Source: Allofrancisella guangzhouensis (GTDB lineage: Bacteria; Pseudomonadota; Gammaproteobacteria; Francisellales; Francisellaceae). Taken from it: a stretch of 64,000 nt of DNA. Positions 18,307-26,304 of this stretch are shown piece by piece. The number at the start of each line of letters is the position of its first letter. Position 1 is the first letter of the stretch. The stretch spans positions 992,001 to 1,056,000 of the forward strand of contig NZ_CP010427.1 of NCBI RefSeq assembly GCF_000815225.1, read 5' to 3'. Below the pieces are notes generated by a model. It did no database searches, was not told the origin of the DNA, and worked only from the letters and a program-made list of their open reading frames with translations. A program made the position numbers and the translations under genes.

Positions 18307-19479
18307 ATGCATACAGAGCCTTTGATCTCATTATTTGTCTTTGTGGTGCTAGGAATACTAGTACTTACAATGGTTATAAAAAAACTTAAGCAACCATATG
18401 TTGTAGCATATTTATTAACAGGAATATTGTTAGGTCCATATGGTATAAATCTTATAGAAGATAATCATAATCTTGCCAGATTAGGAGAAATAGGTGTAAT
18501 TTTGTTGTTGTTTTTCGCAGGTATGGAGATTTCGCCACGTAAGTTTGCTGAAAATTGGAAAGTCCCAGTTATAGGTACTATCCTACAGATTATTATAACT
18601 ACTTTAGTTGTTTCGTTTGTAGGAGTGATTTTAAAGTGGCCTTTAGCTAAGATAGTACTTTTTGGTTCAGTGGTAAGTTTAAGTAGTACAGCAGTAGTTC
18701 TAAAATTACTACATGATAGTGGTAGTATGCGGACCCGCCTAGGGCAAAATGTTTTAGGGGTATTGCTTGTGCAAGATTTGGCAGTTGTTCCTATGCTTAT
18801 CATTATAGGCTTTTTAGGAGGAGAGACTCCATCCTATAGTCAAATTATATTACAAGTTGTTGGAGGTACGTTAGTTATTATTATTGCGGCTATCATGGCT
18901 ATAAAAAAAAGTATCAAACTTTCTTTTATACCGGAACTTGGTAAAGATGATGAAATGAAAGTTTTTGCTGCATTGATAATATGTTTTGGGATGGCAGCTT
19001 TGACAGGTGAGTTAGGTCTATCTTCTGCTCTAGGAGCTTTTGTTGGTGGTATGATCGTTGCCACAGTGGAGGAAACAGAGTGGGTGGGTAACAGTTTGGC
19101 TACAGTAAAAACTATCTTTATGGCTTTGTTTTTTATTTCAATAGGTATGCTTATTAATTTAAAGTTAGTATGGGATCATTTATTAGTTTTTGCTACTTTC
19201 CTAGTTTTGATATTTATACTTAATACCACTATTAATACACTTATATTTATAGCACTACGTCAACGAATGGAGGAAGCTCTAGCTGGTGGGGCGATGCTTT
19301 CGCAAATAGGTGAGTTTAGTTTTGTACTTATAACTATGGGCTATATGCTTAATATTTTAGATAATACTATGTATCAAATGAGTATAACTTTGGTTTCATT
19401 ATCGTTGTTGTTTAGCCCATTGTGGATAAGTGTTGTTAATATATGTATTAGAAAATTTGTCAAGTCTACTATTAAATAA
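18307..19479 (+). CDS. Cation:proton antiporter, CPA2 family (no RCK domain)
   Basis: A 390-residue membrane protein of the monovalent cation:proton antiporter-2 group (KefB/KefC/GerN-like). It has about twelve helices, with LTGILLGPYGINLI near residue 40 and the conserved SLSSTAVVLKLL unwound-helix segment. LVQDLAVVPMLIII and SSALGAFVGGMIVA follow, and GGAMLSQIGEFSFVLI comes late. It ends directly after the last helix, so the cytosolic TrkA-N/RCK regulatory domain of Kef systems is missing. It may be constitutive or rely on a separate subunit. Ion specificity (K+ or Na+) cannot be told. Confidence 0.88.
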   Translation: MHTEPLISLFVFVVLGILVLTMVIKKLKQPYVVAYLLTGILLGPYGINLIEDNHNLARLGEIGVILLLFFAGMEISPRKFAENWKVPVIGTILQIIITTLVVSFVGVILKWPLAKIVLFGSVVSLSSTAVVLKLLHDSGSMRTRLGQNVLGVLLVQDLAVVPMLIIIGFLGGETPSYSQIILQVVGGTLVIIIAAIMAIKKSIKLSFIPELGKDDEMKVFAALIICFGMAALTGELGLSSALGAFVGGMIVATVEETEWVGNSLATVKTIFMALFFISIGMLINLKLVWDHLLVFATFLVLIFILNTTINTLIFIALRQRMEEALAGGAMLSQIGEFSFVLITMGYMLNILDNTMYQMSITLVSLSLLFSPLWISVVNICIRKFVKSTIK

Positions 19480-19531
19480 GATTGTAAGCTAATTACAATT
19501 TATTTTAAGCTTAAAATTTTAAGGTTATTAT

Positions 19532-20458
19532 ATGGAACAAAACTCTAGAATACTGGTCCTATTTAGTTTAAGTTGTATTTTGATAGCACAGTTTGTTACA
19601 GGGGTAAATATTGCTGGGTCAAAATATTTGGTAGAACATATCCCTTTGATTTTTCTACTAGAGATGCGTTTCATTATTGGTGCTATATCACTTCTAATAA
19701 TCCTTGTAATTAGTAGTAAAACAGCACAATTTTTGGCTCTTAAATCAATGCCTCGAAAAGCATGGTGGGTATTAGTTGGTCAAGGTTTATGTGGTGGAGC
19801 GTTATTTAATTTGTTAATGCTTTCGGGGATCCATTATACTTCTGCAACTATGGCAGGTATTATTACAAGTACCTTACCTGCGATGGTGATTTTGGCTATG
19901 TGGTTACTACTTAAGACACCAATATCACGCAAGCAGTGGTTATGTGTTATAGTTGCAATTGTGGGCTTAGTTATGGTTAATTTACAGTATTCTAACAATG
20001 TTACAAGTAGCAACAGTACTAATTGGCTGGGTAATTTACTTATTATTATCGCGATGTTACCAGAAGCAGGCTATTATGTCTTGATTAAAGTAATGCAGGT
20101 CCCCGTCAGTGCATTAGTTGGCTCGATTATCATTAATACTATAAATGCAATTTTTGTATTACCAATGCTGCTCTGGGTGCATTTTGGATTTATCACTGTA
20201 TTAAGTGTATTTGATTGGCTTATGTTGTTGGTTTTAGGTATTACATCAGGACTTTTTTATTTATGTTGGAGTAAAGGCAGTGAACATCTTCAAGCACCAA
20301 CTACAGGGATGTTAACTGCATTGATGCCTATATTTACTTTAATTTTATCGGTATTATTTCTCCATGAAAAAATCACTACTATACAAATGGTAGGTATGTT
20401 GGTGATTATTTCTTCTATAATAATAGCTAACTATCGAATTAGACGTATAAAAGCATAA
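19532..20458 (+). CDS. DMT family transporter (EamA domains)
   Basis: A 308-residue drug/metabolite transporter with two EamA repeats giving about ten helices. The first half has the FLLEMRFIIGAISLLI helix and GGALFNLLMLSGIHYTSATMAGIITSTLPAMVI. The second half has LYFL-type residues at GLFYLCWSKGSEHLQAPTTGMLTALMPIFTLILSVLFLHE, the typical EamA ending. The C-terminus is basic (NYRIRRIKA). Substrates of the family include amino acids and metabolites and cannot be assigned. It follows the antiporter by 52 bases and may be co-transcribed with it. Confidence 0.86.
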   Translation: MEQNSRILVLFSLSCILIAQFVTGVNIAGSKYLVEHIPLIFLLEMRFIIGAISLLIILVISSKTAQFLALKSMPRKAWWVLVGQGLCGGALFNLLMLSGIHYTSATMAGIITSTLPAMVILAMWLLLKTPISRKQWLCVIVAIVGLVMVNLQYSNNVTSSNSTNWLGNLLIIIAMLPEAGYYVLIKVMQVPVSALVGSIIINTINAIFVLPMLLWVHFGFITVLSVFDWLMLLVLGITSGLFYLCWSKGSEHLQAPTTGMLTALMPIFTLILSVLFLHEKITTIQMVGMLVIISSIIIANYRIRRIKA

Positions 20459-20595
20459 AAATTTCATTATCTAAAATCATTTAAATAATGCTATATTGAT
20501 TGGTTTAACTAAGCTTTACATGTTTATCTTAAATATATAAAATCTACTAGCTAAGAAAATTGCTAAATCTAAACTAATAAAGGTTACATATACTT

Positions 20596-21345
20596 ATGAG
20601 CGCTTACCAATACCAAGATTTTAAAATATTAGAAGTACAAGGTGTAGATACTAAAAAGTTTCTCCAAGGTCTTACAACTGCGGATTTAAACATACTATCA
20701 CCAACTAGTAATATTCTGCTCACAGCTTTTGCCAACCTCAAGGGTAGAGTAATTTCGTTAAGTTTTATTAAGTATATATCCGATGATAAATTCTTACTTT
20801 CTGTAGAAGAGGGTATCTTAGAAATACTTCTCTCATGGCTTAAGAAGTACGGAATGTTTTCCAAAGTTAGTTTTTCCATAAATGACCAATATGCTTTATT
20901 TTTTACTGATAATGGGTTTCTAAAACATGATATTTTACATATCGGTGGTTTAGAATTTGACATTAGCTTTGAAGAGGTTCAAAAACAAAATATCCTAAAC
21001 AAACTAGCTATTATCGATAAAAAAAACACTGAAAAATTTTTACCGGCCGAACTAGAGTTGGACAATTTAGAAAATGTAGTATCCTATAAAAAAGGTTGTT
21101 ATATGGGTCAAGAGGTTATAGCTAGGATTCATTATAAAGCTAAATTAAAAAAAGAGTTAGTAGTTGTAAAAACTAGTTTTGACGTTCAAGAGCAAGATTT
21201 AAAAGATCAATATAGTAAACCATTAGCAAACGTGGTGAATAAAGTCTTTTTAGACAACCAGTGTTATATGTTAGTAGTTTTTCATAAAGAGGCTACAGAG
21301 TCAGAATACCAGCTAGAAGATGGTCATAAAATCATAAAATGTTAG
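20596..21345 (+). CDS. ygfZ: Folate-binding Fe-S maintenance protein YgfZ
   Basis: A 249-residue COG0354 protein related to the GcvT fold. It uses folate to support assembly or repair of certain Fe-S enzymes such as MiaB. The diagnostic motif K.GCY.GQE is present as YKKGCYMGQEVIARIHYK near residues 167-184, with the key cysteine. The N-terminus (ILEVQGVDTKKFLQGLTTADLNIL) matches the family. The product is shorter than the E. coli protein of about 326 residues, in the C-terminal barrel. The gene overlaps rep by seven bases, indicating coupling. Confidence 0.87.
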   Translation: MSAYQYQDFKILEVQGVDTKKFLQGLTTADLNILSPTSNILLTAFANLKGRVISLSFIKYISDDKFLLSVEEGILEILLSWLKKYGMFSKVSFSINDQYALFFTDNGFLKHDILHIGGLEFDISFEEVQKQNILNKLAIIDKKNTEKFLPAELELDNLENVVSYKKGCYMGQEVIARIHYKAKLKKELVVVKTSFDVQEQDLKDQYSKPLANVVNKVFLDNQCYMLVVFHKEATESEYQLEDGHKIIKC

Positions 21346-23354
21346 ATAATCTTAACCTTCAGCAGCAGCAGGCTGTAAAGTATATTGGCTCACCATTACT
21401 TGTATTAGCTGGTGCTGGTAGTGGTAAAACTAGCGTTATTATTGAGAAAATTTCTTATCTTATAGAGCAATTATTATATCCTGCTAGAAGTATCTTAGCT
21501 GTTACTTTTACTAATAAAGCAGCCAAAGAAATGCAAGAAAGAGTTAAAGCTAGACTCAATAAAGATTTATCTAAAGGTTTGATGATATCTACTTTTCATT
21601 CATTAGGATTATCAATTTTAAAGAAACATTATGCTGATTTAGAGTACAAAAAAAGCTTTACACTTTTTGACAGCGCTGATTCTTTAGCTCTTATTTACGA
21701 CATAGCATATGAACAATATCAGCTACCAAAGCAACATGCTGGAATAATTCAAACTAAAATTTCATTTTGGAAATCAGCGCTTTTAATGCCAGAGCAAGTT
21801 GAGCCTAAAGATGATTTAGAACAACAGGCAGCATTTATTTATAAAGAATACCAAAAATACTTAAAATCGTATAACTCATTTGATTTTGATGATTTAATAT
21901 TTCAACCAATTCAACTTTTTAGAATCAATCCAAATATACAAAAATTATGGACGGATAAATTTAGGTATATATTAATAGATGAATATCAAGATACTAACGA
22001 ATCACAATACCAATTATTAAAGTGCCTAACACAAGGTAAAAATAAATTTACAGTAGTAGGTGATGATGATCAGTCTATATATGCTTGGCGAGGTTCACGA
22101 CCTGAAAATTTACGCCATTTACAAGAGGATTTTCCTGACTTAAAAGTTATAAAATTAGAACAAAATTATCGTTCTACAGGTAGAATTTTAAATGTTGCAA
22201 ATAAACTTATAGAAAATAATAGCCATATTTTTGAAAAAAAACTTTGGTCAGCTAAGGGGTATGGTGATCAAGTTAAAGTTATAAGTTTGTTAAATGATGA
22301 AGATGAAGCACAATTTATAGCTAGCGATATTTTCTTCGATAGGATAAAAACAAACTCGAAAAATTCTGATTATGCAATATTAATACGTAGTAATTATCAA
22401 GCATTTATATTAGAAAGGTATATGCAAATGCATAAAATCCCATATGCTATAAGTGGAGGTACTTCATTTTTTTCAAAATCTGAAATTAAAGATATTGTTT
22501 CTTATCTAAGACTTATTGTAAACCCTGATGATGATAGAGCATTTTTACGTGTTATCAATACACCAAAAAGAGAAATAGGTAGCGTAACTATTCATAAACT
22601 TGGTGAGTATGCCAGTTTCCATCACTGTAGTTTTTTTCATACTCTATATAACCTAGATATAATAGAATTACGTGACTATGCTAAAGCAAATCTTAATAAA
22701 TTTAAAGATTTAATTGTTTTCACCCAACAAGAAATAGTAGCCAGTATTTCTACAGTAGAGCTCAAAAAAATTTTAGGAGAGTTTGTTGAGAGAATTTCGT
22801 ATAGACAATGGTTAATAGACTCAAGCTCATCAGAAAAACAAGCTGAATTTAGGTATGCTAATGTATTAGAAGTTATAAGGTGGATAATTAATCAGTTAGA
22901 GGATGAGGCGTACAATGGGCTTGATTCTTTATCTTCGGTTTTAAATAAGATGTTGCTTATAGATATCTTAGATAGAGATAATGAAGAAAAAAACGATGAT
23001 CAAGTTCAGATTATAACAATGCATGCTTCAAAAGGTTTGGAGTTTAAAAAAGTTTATATAATGGGTATGGAAGATGGTATATTACCTCACCAACAAAGTA
23101 TAGAAGAAGAATCTATAGAAGATGAAAGACGTCTAGCTTATGTAGCTATCACTAGAGCAAAAGAAAATTTAACGATAACACTTACAAAACATCGTAAAAA
23201 ATTTGGCGAAAAAATAGTTACAGTGCCAAGTAGGTTTATAGAAGAATTGCCTGAGACAGATTTATATTGGGTTGGTAGTGAAAAAGAATGTCCAGAAACT
23301 CGCAAAGAGAACTCTAAGCAAAATCTATCAGCGTTAAAAAATATGTTCGGTTAG
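21339..23354 (+). CDS. rep: ATP-dependent DNA helicase Rep
   Basis: A superfamily 1A 3'-5' helicase that helps the replisome pass protein roadblocks. The 671 residues match Rep (673 in E. coli) rather than UvrD (720). Helicase motifs are in order: Q-motif LNLQQQQAV, Walker A AGAGSGKTSVI, motif Ia AVTFTNKAAKEM, motif II DEYQDTN, motif III VGDDDQSIYAWRGS and motif IV LEQNYRST. Motif V (ITMHASKGLEF) and motif VI (AYVAITRAKENL) follow. It overlaps ygfZ by seven bases. Confidence 0.93.
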   Translation: MLDNLNLQQQQAVKYIGSPLLVLAGAGSGKTSVIIEKISYLIEQLLYPARSILAVTFTNKAAKEMQERVKARLNKDLSKGLMISTFHSLGLSILKKHYADLEYKKSFTLFDSADSLALIYDIAYEQYQLPKQHAGIIQTKISFWKSALLMPEQVEPKDDLEQQAAFIYKEYQKYLKSYNSFDFDDLIFQPIQLFRINPNIQKLWTDKFRYILIDEYQDTNESQYQLLKCLTQGKNKFTVVGDDDQSIYAWRGSRPENLRHLQEDFPDLKVIKLEQNYRSTGRILNVANKLIENNSHIFEKKLWSAKGYGDQVKVISLLNDEDEAQFIASDIFFDRIKTNSKNSDYAILIRSNYQAFILERYMQMHKIPYAISGGTSFFSKSEIKDIVSYLRLIVNPDDDRAFLRVINTPKREIGSVTIHKLGEYASFHHCSFFHTLYNLDIIELRDYAKANLNKFKDLIVFTQQEIVASISTVELKKILGEFVERISYRQWLIDSSSSEKQAEFRYANVLEVIRWIINQLEDEAYNGLDSLSSVLNKMLLIDILDRDNEEKNDDQVQIITMHASKGLEFKKVYIMGMEDGILPHQQSIEEESIEDERRLAYVAITRAKENLTITLTKHRKKFGEKIVTVPSRFIEELPETDLYWVGSEKECPETRKENSKQNLSALKNMFG

Positions 23355-23429
23355 ATGTAAATTATAATTGCATTAATTTGCTAAATAATTTATGTTATAG
23401 CAACACGGGTGTTAAGAATAATTTAGTCA

Positions 23430-24833
23430 ATGGAAAGTCAAAAAGAATTCAGAAAAATCGTTATTTTTATATGTATAGTAGCAGCTCTTGGTGGTTTGCT
23501 ATTTGGTTTAGATCAGGGGTTTATTGCTAATGCTGGCAAAACTCTTAATCATATATATGGTATTGCAGATGGAAGTATACAAGAGGGTAATTTTAACGCT
23601 ATTTTAGCTTTTGGTGGGATAGCAGGAACTCTATGTAGTGGCTTTTTTACTCGTTATTTAGGAAGGAAAAATACTTTACTAGTTGCTGGTTTTTCTTTTT
23701 TACTTGGTGCTTTTATTTCTTCTTTATTGCTACCTATCGAAATTCTAACAGCATGTAGATTTACTTTAGGTTTTGGTGTGGGACTAGCTTCTTTTGCAAC
23801 GCCACTTTATTTGGCTGAGACAGCACCAACTAATATAAGAGGAGCTATGTCTACGCTATTTCAACTTATGATTACGTTTGGGATATTTTTAATATGCTTA
23901 ACAAATGTGGTTATCGTGGAGCTCGTAGGTCATACAGAAATCTCTCTTACTCTAATGTTTAGCGTGATAACGCTGTTTGCATTTTTAATGCTTGTTGGTT
24001 GTTTCTTTTTGCCAAAAAGCCCTAGATGGTTAATGCTAAAAAATAGAGAAGAAGAAGCAAGAGCTATTTTAACTAAGACTAGAAAAAAAGATGAAGTCGA
24101 CTTAGAGATTAGTGAAATCAAGCAAAAGCTTGGAGAAAAAAAGGTTTCGATAATAGAAACCGTTGCTAAAAAATATTTTTGGAAAATTTTGTTTGTGGGT
24201 ATTATGATCCAGATGTTCCAGCAACTTGTTGGTATAAATATGATAATTTATTATGCACCTAAGTTTTTAGAAGGAGCTGGTTTAAATATTATATTAGCAG
24301 GGCTAATGGTTTTCTTTGTTAATTTCTTATCTACTTTTCCAGCTATAAAATGGGTAGAAAAATGGGGTAGGAAAAAGCTATTAACAGTAGGAGCTATAAT
24401 TATGATGGTTTCTTTATTAATAGCGGCATATAGTTTTTATCTAATTGATGTAAGTCATACTACTTCTAACGCTCCAAAATATGTATTACTAGTATTTTGT
24501 TTGGTTTATATATTTGGCTTTGCATGTTCTTGGGGACCTGTTGCTTGGACTTTATGTTCAGAGATCTTTCCGCAGAGAATTCGTGAAGTGGGTTTAACAG
24601 TAACAACTATCGTAAACTGGACTTTTGTGTATGTAGTTGTAAGTAATTCAAATGTAATAATGAGTGCAGGCGAATGGGGTAAACCATTATTATTTATCGT
24701 ATATGCTGGTTTTTGTTTACTTTCTATTATATTTCTTAAGTTTTTTGTGCCAGAAACAAAAGGGGTAAGTTTAGAGAAAATAGAGAGTAATTTAGTTTCT
24801 GGTTATAAACTTAAAGACTTAGGTAAAGAATAA
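23430..24833 (+). CDS. Sugar:proton symporter, MFS sugar porter family
   Basis: A 467-residue, twelve-helix member of the sugar porter family (GalP/XylE/AraE-like). Family signatures are GGLLFGLDQGFIANAG in helix 1, RYLGRKNTLL, the loop PKSPRWLMLKNREEEA, and QQLVGINMIIYYAPKFLEGAG in helix 7 with the sugar-binding QQ..G.N residues. WGPVAWTLCSEIFPQRIRE and the terminal VPETKGVSLEKIE complete the set. The sugar is not determinable; galactose, xylose, arabinose and glucose are all possible. It is followed by the convergent trhO, 18 bases away. Confidence 0.9.
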   Translation: MESQKEFRKIVIFICIVAALGGLLFGLDQGFIANAGKTLNHIYGIADGSIQEGNFNAILAFGGIAGTLCSGFFTRYLGRKNTLLVAGFSFLLGAFISSLLLPIEILTACRFTLGFGVGLASFATPLYLAETAPTNIRGAMSTLFQLMITFGIFLICLTNVVIVELVGHTEISLTLMFSVITLFAFLMLVGCFFLPKSPRWLMLKNREEEARAILTKTRKKDEVDLEISEIKQKLGEKKVSIIETVAKKYFWKILFVGIMIQMFQQLVGINMIIYYAPKFLEGAGLNIILAGLMVFFVNFLSTFPAIKWVEKWGRKKLLTVGAIIMMVSLLIAAYSFYLIDVSHTTSNAPKYVLLVFCLVYIFGFACSWGPVAWTLCSEIFPQRIREVGLTVTTIVNWTFVYVVVSNSNVIMSAGEWGKPLLFIVYAGFCLLSIIFLKFFVPETKGVSLEKIESNLVSGYKLKDLGKE

Positions 24834-24851
24834 GAGCTAATAGCCATAAAT

Positions 24852-25835
24852 TTATTTACTTTGCTGACGAGCTTGTTCCTTTATTTTTAGTTTTTTATCT
24901 TTATTTAATTCTGCTAATTTTTTAGCTTGGTCTCCGACATGTGAAAACCCGTATTCTGCAGCTAATTGAGTTTGTTTTTGGCGCTCTGTAAATCGTAATT
25001 TTTGTTTTTCAGTTAACTTGCCATAACAGTGATGACAACTTATACCTTTTTCATACTCAGATCTTTTTTTATCTTCTTCTGTTATAGGCATACGACAAGC
25101 GTAGCATTGGTCATAGCTACCTTTCTCAAGATTATGATCTACCGCAACTCTTGAGTCAAAAACAAAACATTCACCTTGCCATAGAGACTCTTCTTGTGGC
25201 ACTTCTTCTAAATATTTTAGAATACCCCCCTGTAGATGGTAAACTTCTTCAAAACCTTTAGCTTTCATAAGGGCAGTAGACTTTTCACATCGGATTCCAC
25301 CAGTACAAAACATAGCTATTTTTTTATGCTTTTTATGGTCTAAATTTTTATCAACATATTCTGGTAGTTCTCTAAAGTTATCTGTATGAGGATTAATGGC
25401 ATTTTTAAAAGTACCAATTTGTATTTCATATTCATTACGTGTATCTAGCAATACAACATCTGGGTCAGAGATTAGTTTATTCCAATCTTTAGGTTTCACA
25501 TATTCCCCGCAAATTTTATTTGGATCTATGCTACTTATACCCAAAGTTACAATTTCCTTTTTGAGTTTTACTTTAGAGCGATAAAATGGCATCTTATCAT
25601 GATAAGACTCTTTATGATCAATATCAGCTAAGCGTTTATCTGTTTTTAAGTATTTAAGTAGTTCAGTTATTCCTTCGAATGTTCCTGCTACAGTACCATT
25701 TATTCCTTCATTAGCTAACAAAAAGGTTCCTTTGACATTATTTTTTACCATCATATCTAAAATAGGTTTCTGCATTTGCTTGTAATTTTCAAGAGTAACA
25801 AATTTATACATTGCACATACAATTATTTGCTTCAT
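24852..25835 (-). CDS. trhO: tRNA uridine-34 hydroxylase TrhO
   Basis: A 327-residue rhodanese-domain protein of the YceA/TrhO family. It makes 5-hydroxyuridine at the tRNA wobble position independently of prephenate, the precursor of cmo5U/mo5U. An N-terminal acylphosphatase-like region ([17 protein letters not shown]) precedes the rhodanese domain with [19 protein letters not shown] and the catalytic-loop cysteine in [18 protein letters not shown]-terminal cysteine set ([17 protein letters not shown]) follows. AAGGA precedes the ATG at 25835. It is translated toward the sugar porter. Confidence 0.92.
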   Translation of the reverse strand: MKQIIVCAMYKFVTLENYKQMQKPILDMMVKNNVKGTFLLANEGINGTVAGTFEGITELLKYLKTDKRLADIDHKESYHDKMPFYRSKVKLKKEIVTLGISSIDPNKICGEYVKPKDWNKLISDPDVVLLDTRNEYEIQIGTFKNAINPHTDNFRELPEYVDKNLDHKKHKKIAMFCTGGIRCEKSTALMKAKGFEEVYHLQGGILKYLEEVPQEESLWQGECFVFDSRVAVDHNLEKGSYDQCYACRMPITEEDKKRSEYEKGISCHHCYGKLTEKQKLRFTERQKQTQLAAEYGFSHVGDQAKKLAELNKDKKLKIKEQARQQSK

Positions 25836-26304
25836 AGTTTTCCTTATTTAGTTCGTTTTTCTAATGGGAGAAATAAAATTTGTATTATACATTATAAACC
25901 CAATAAACACTAAATTTTGTAATAGACAAAAAGTTTAATTAGAGAGACTGTGGATTTAATTGCAAAAGTTTATTGAAGTTGTTGAAATAGCTTTGTCAAA
26001 ACACTAAAAATATTAGGTTTCGACTTCGCTCAGCCCCCTTGTTTTTTTGCTATAGATTAAATCGACAGTTTTTTTATATATGTTATCAAACTAATTAGGC
26101 TAAAAATTATTAGCTTTAATAACTCATAGATGACGTTAAATCTACTAAACGATTTTAAGACTTTTGCTTTACCTAGAATTTATACTTGCTTTAGGATTAT
26201 TTAGAGTAATATAATTAATTTTATTAATTTATAAAATATTTTTAGTAAATAAATACAATAGATTAGTGTGTTATTAATTATGTTTTGTTTAAAAGAGGTT
26301 GTTG
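25836..26304. other. 469-base non-coding stretch upstream of the OTU-zinc finger gene
   Basis: No convincing open frame is present. It contains the trhO promoter side, the inverted-repeat element described separately (25947-26069), and about 230 AT-rich bases leading into the OTU-zinc finger gene. This last part probably holds its promoter, but no confident -35/-10 pair stands out. Inside the element, the phrase TTTCGACTTCGCTCAGCCCC (26017-26036) is more GC-rich than its surroundings and looks like transposon or REP debris. Confidence 0.5.
25947..26069. mobile_element. Candidate MITE or insertion-sequence remnant with 14-bp inverted ends
   Basis: ACTGTGGATTTAAT (25947-25960) and ATTAAATCGACAGT (26056-26069) are inverted copies matching at 13 of 14 positions. 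They bound a 123-base segment with no coding capacity. The interior includes TTGTTGAAATAGCTTTGTC and the GC-richer stretch at 26017-26036, both reminiscent of IS ends. No certain target-site duplication flanks it. It lies about 235 bases upstream of the OTU-zinc finger gene. Confidence 0.45.
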
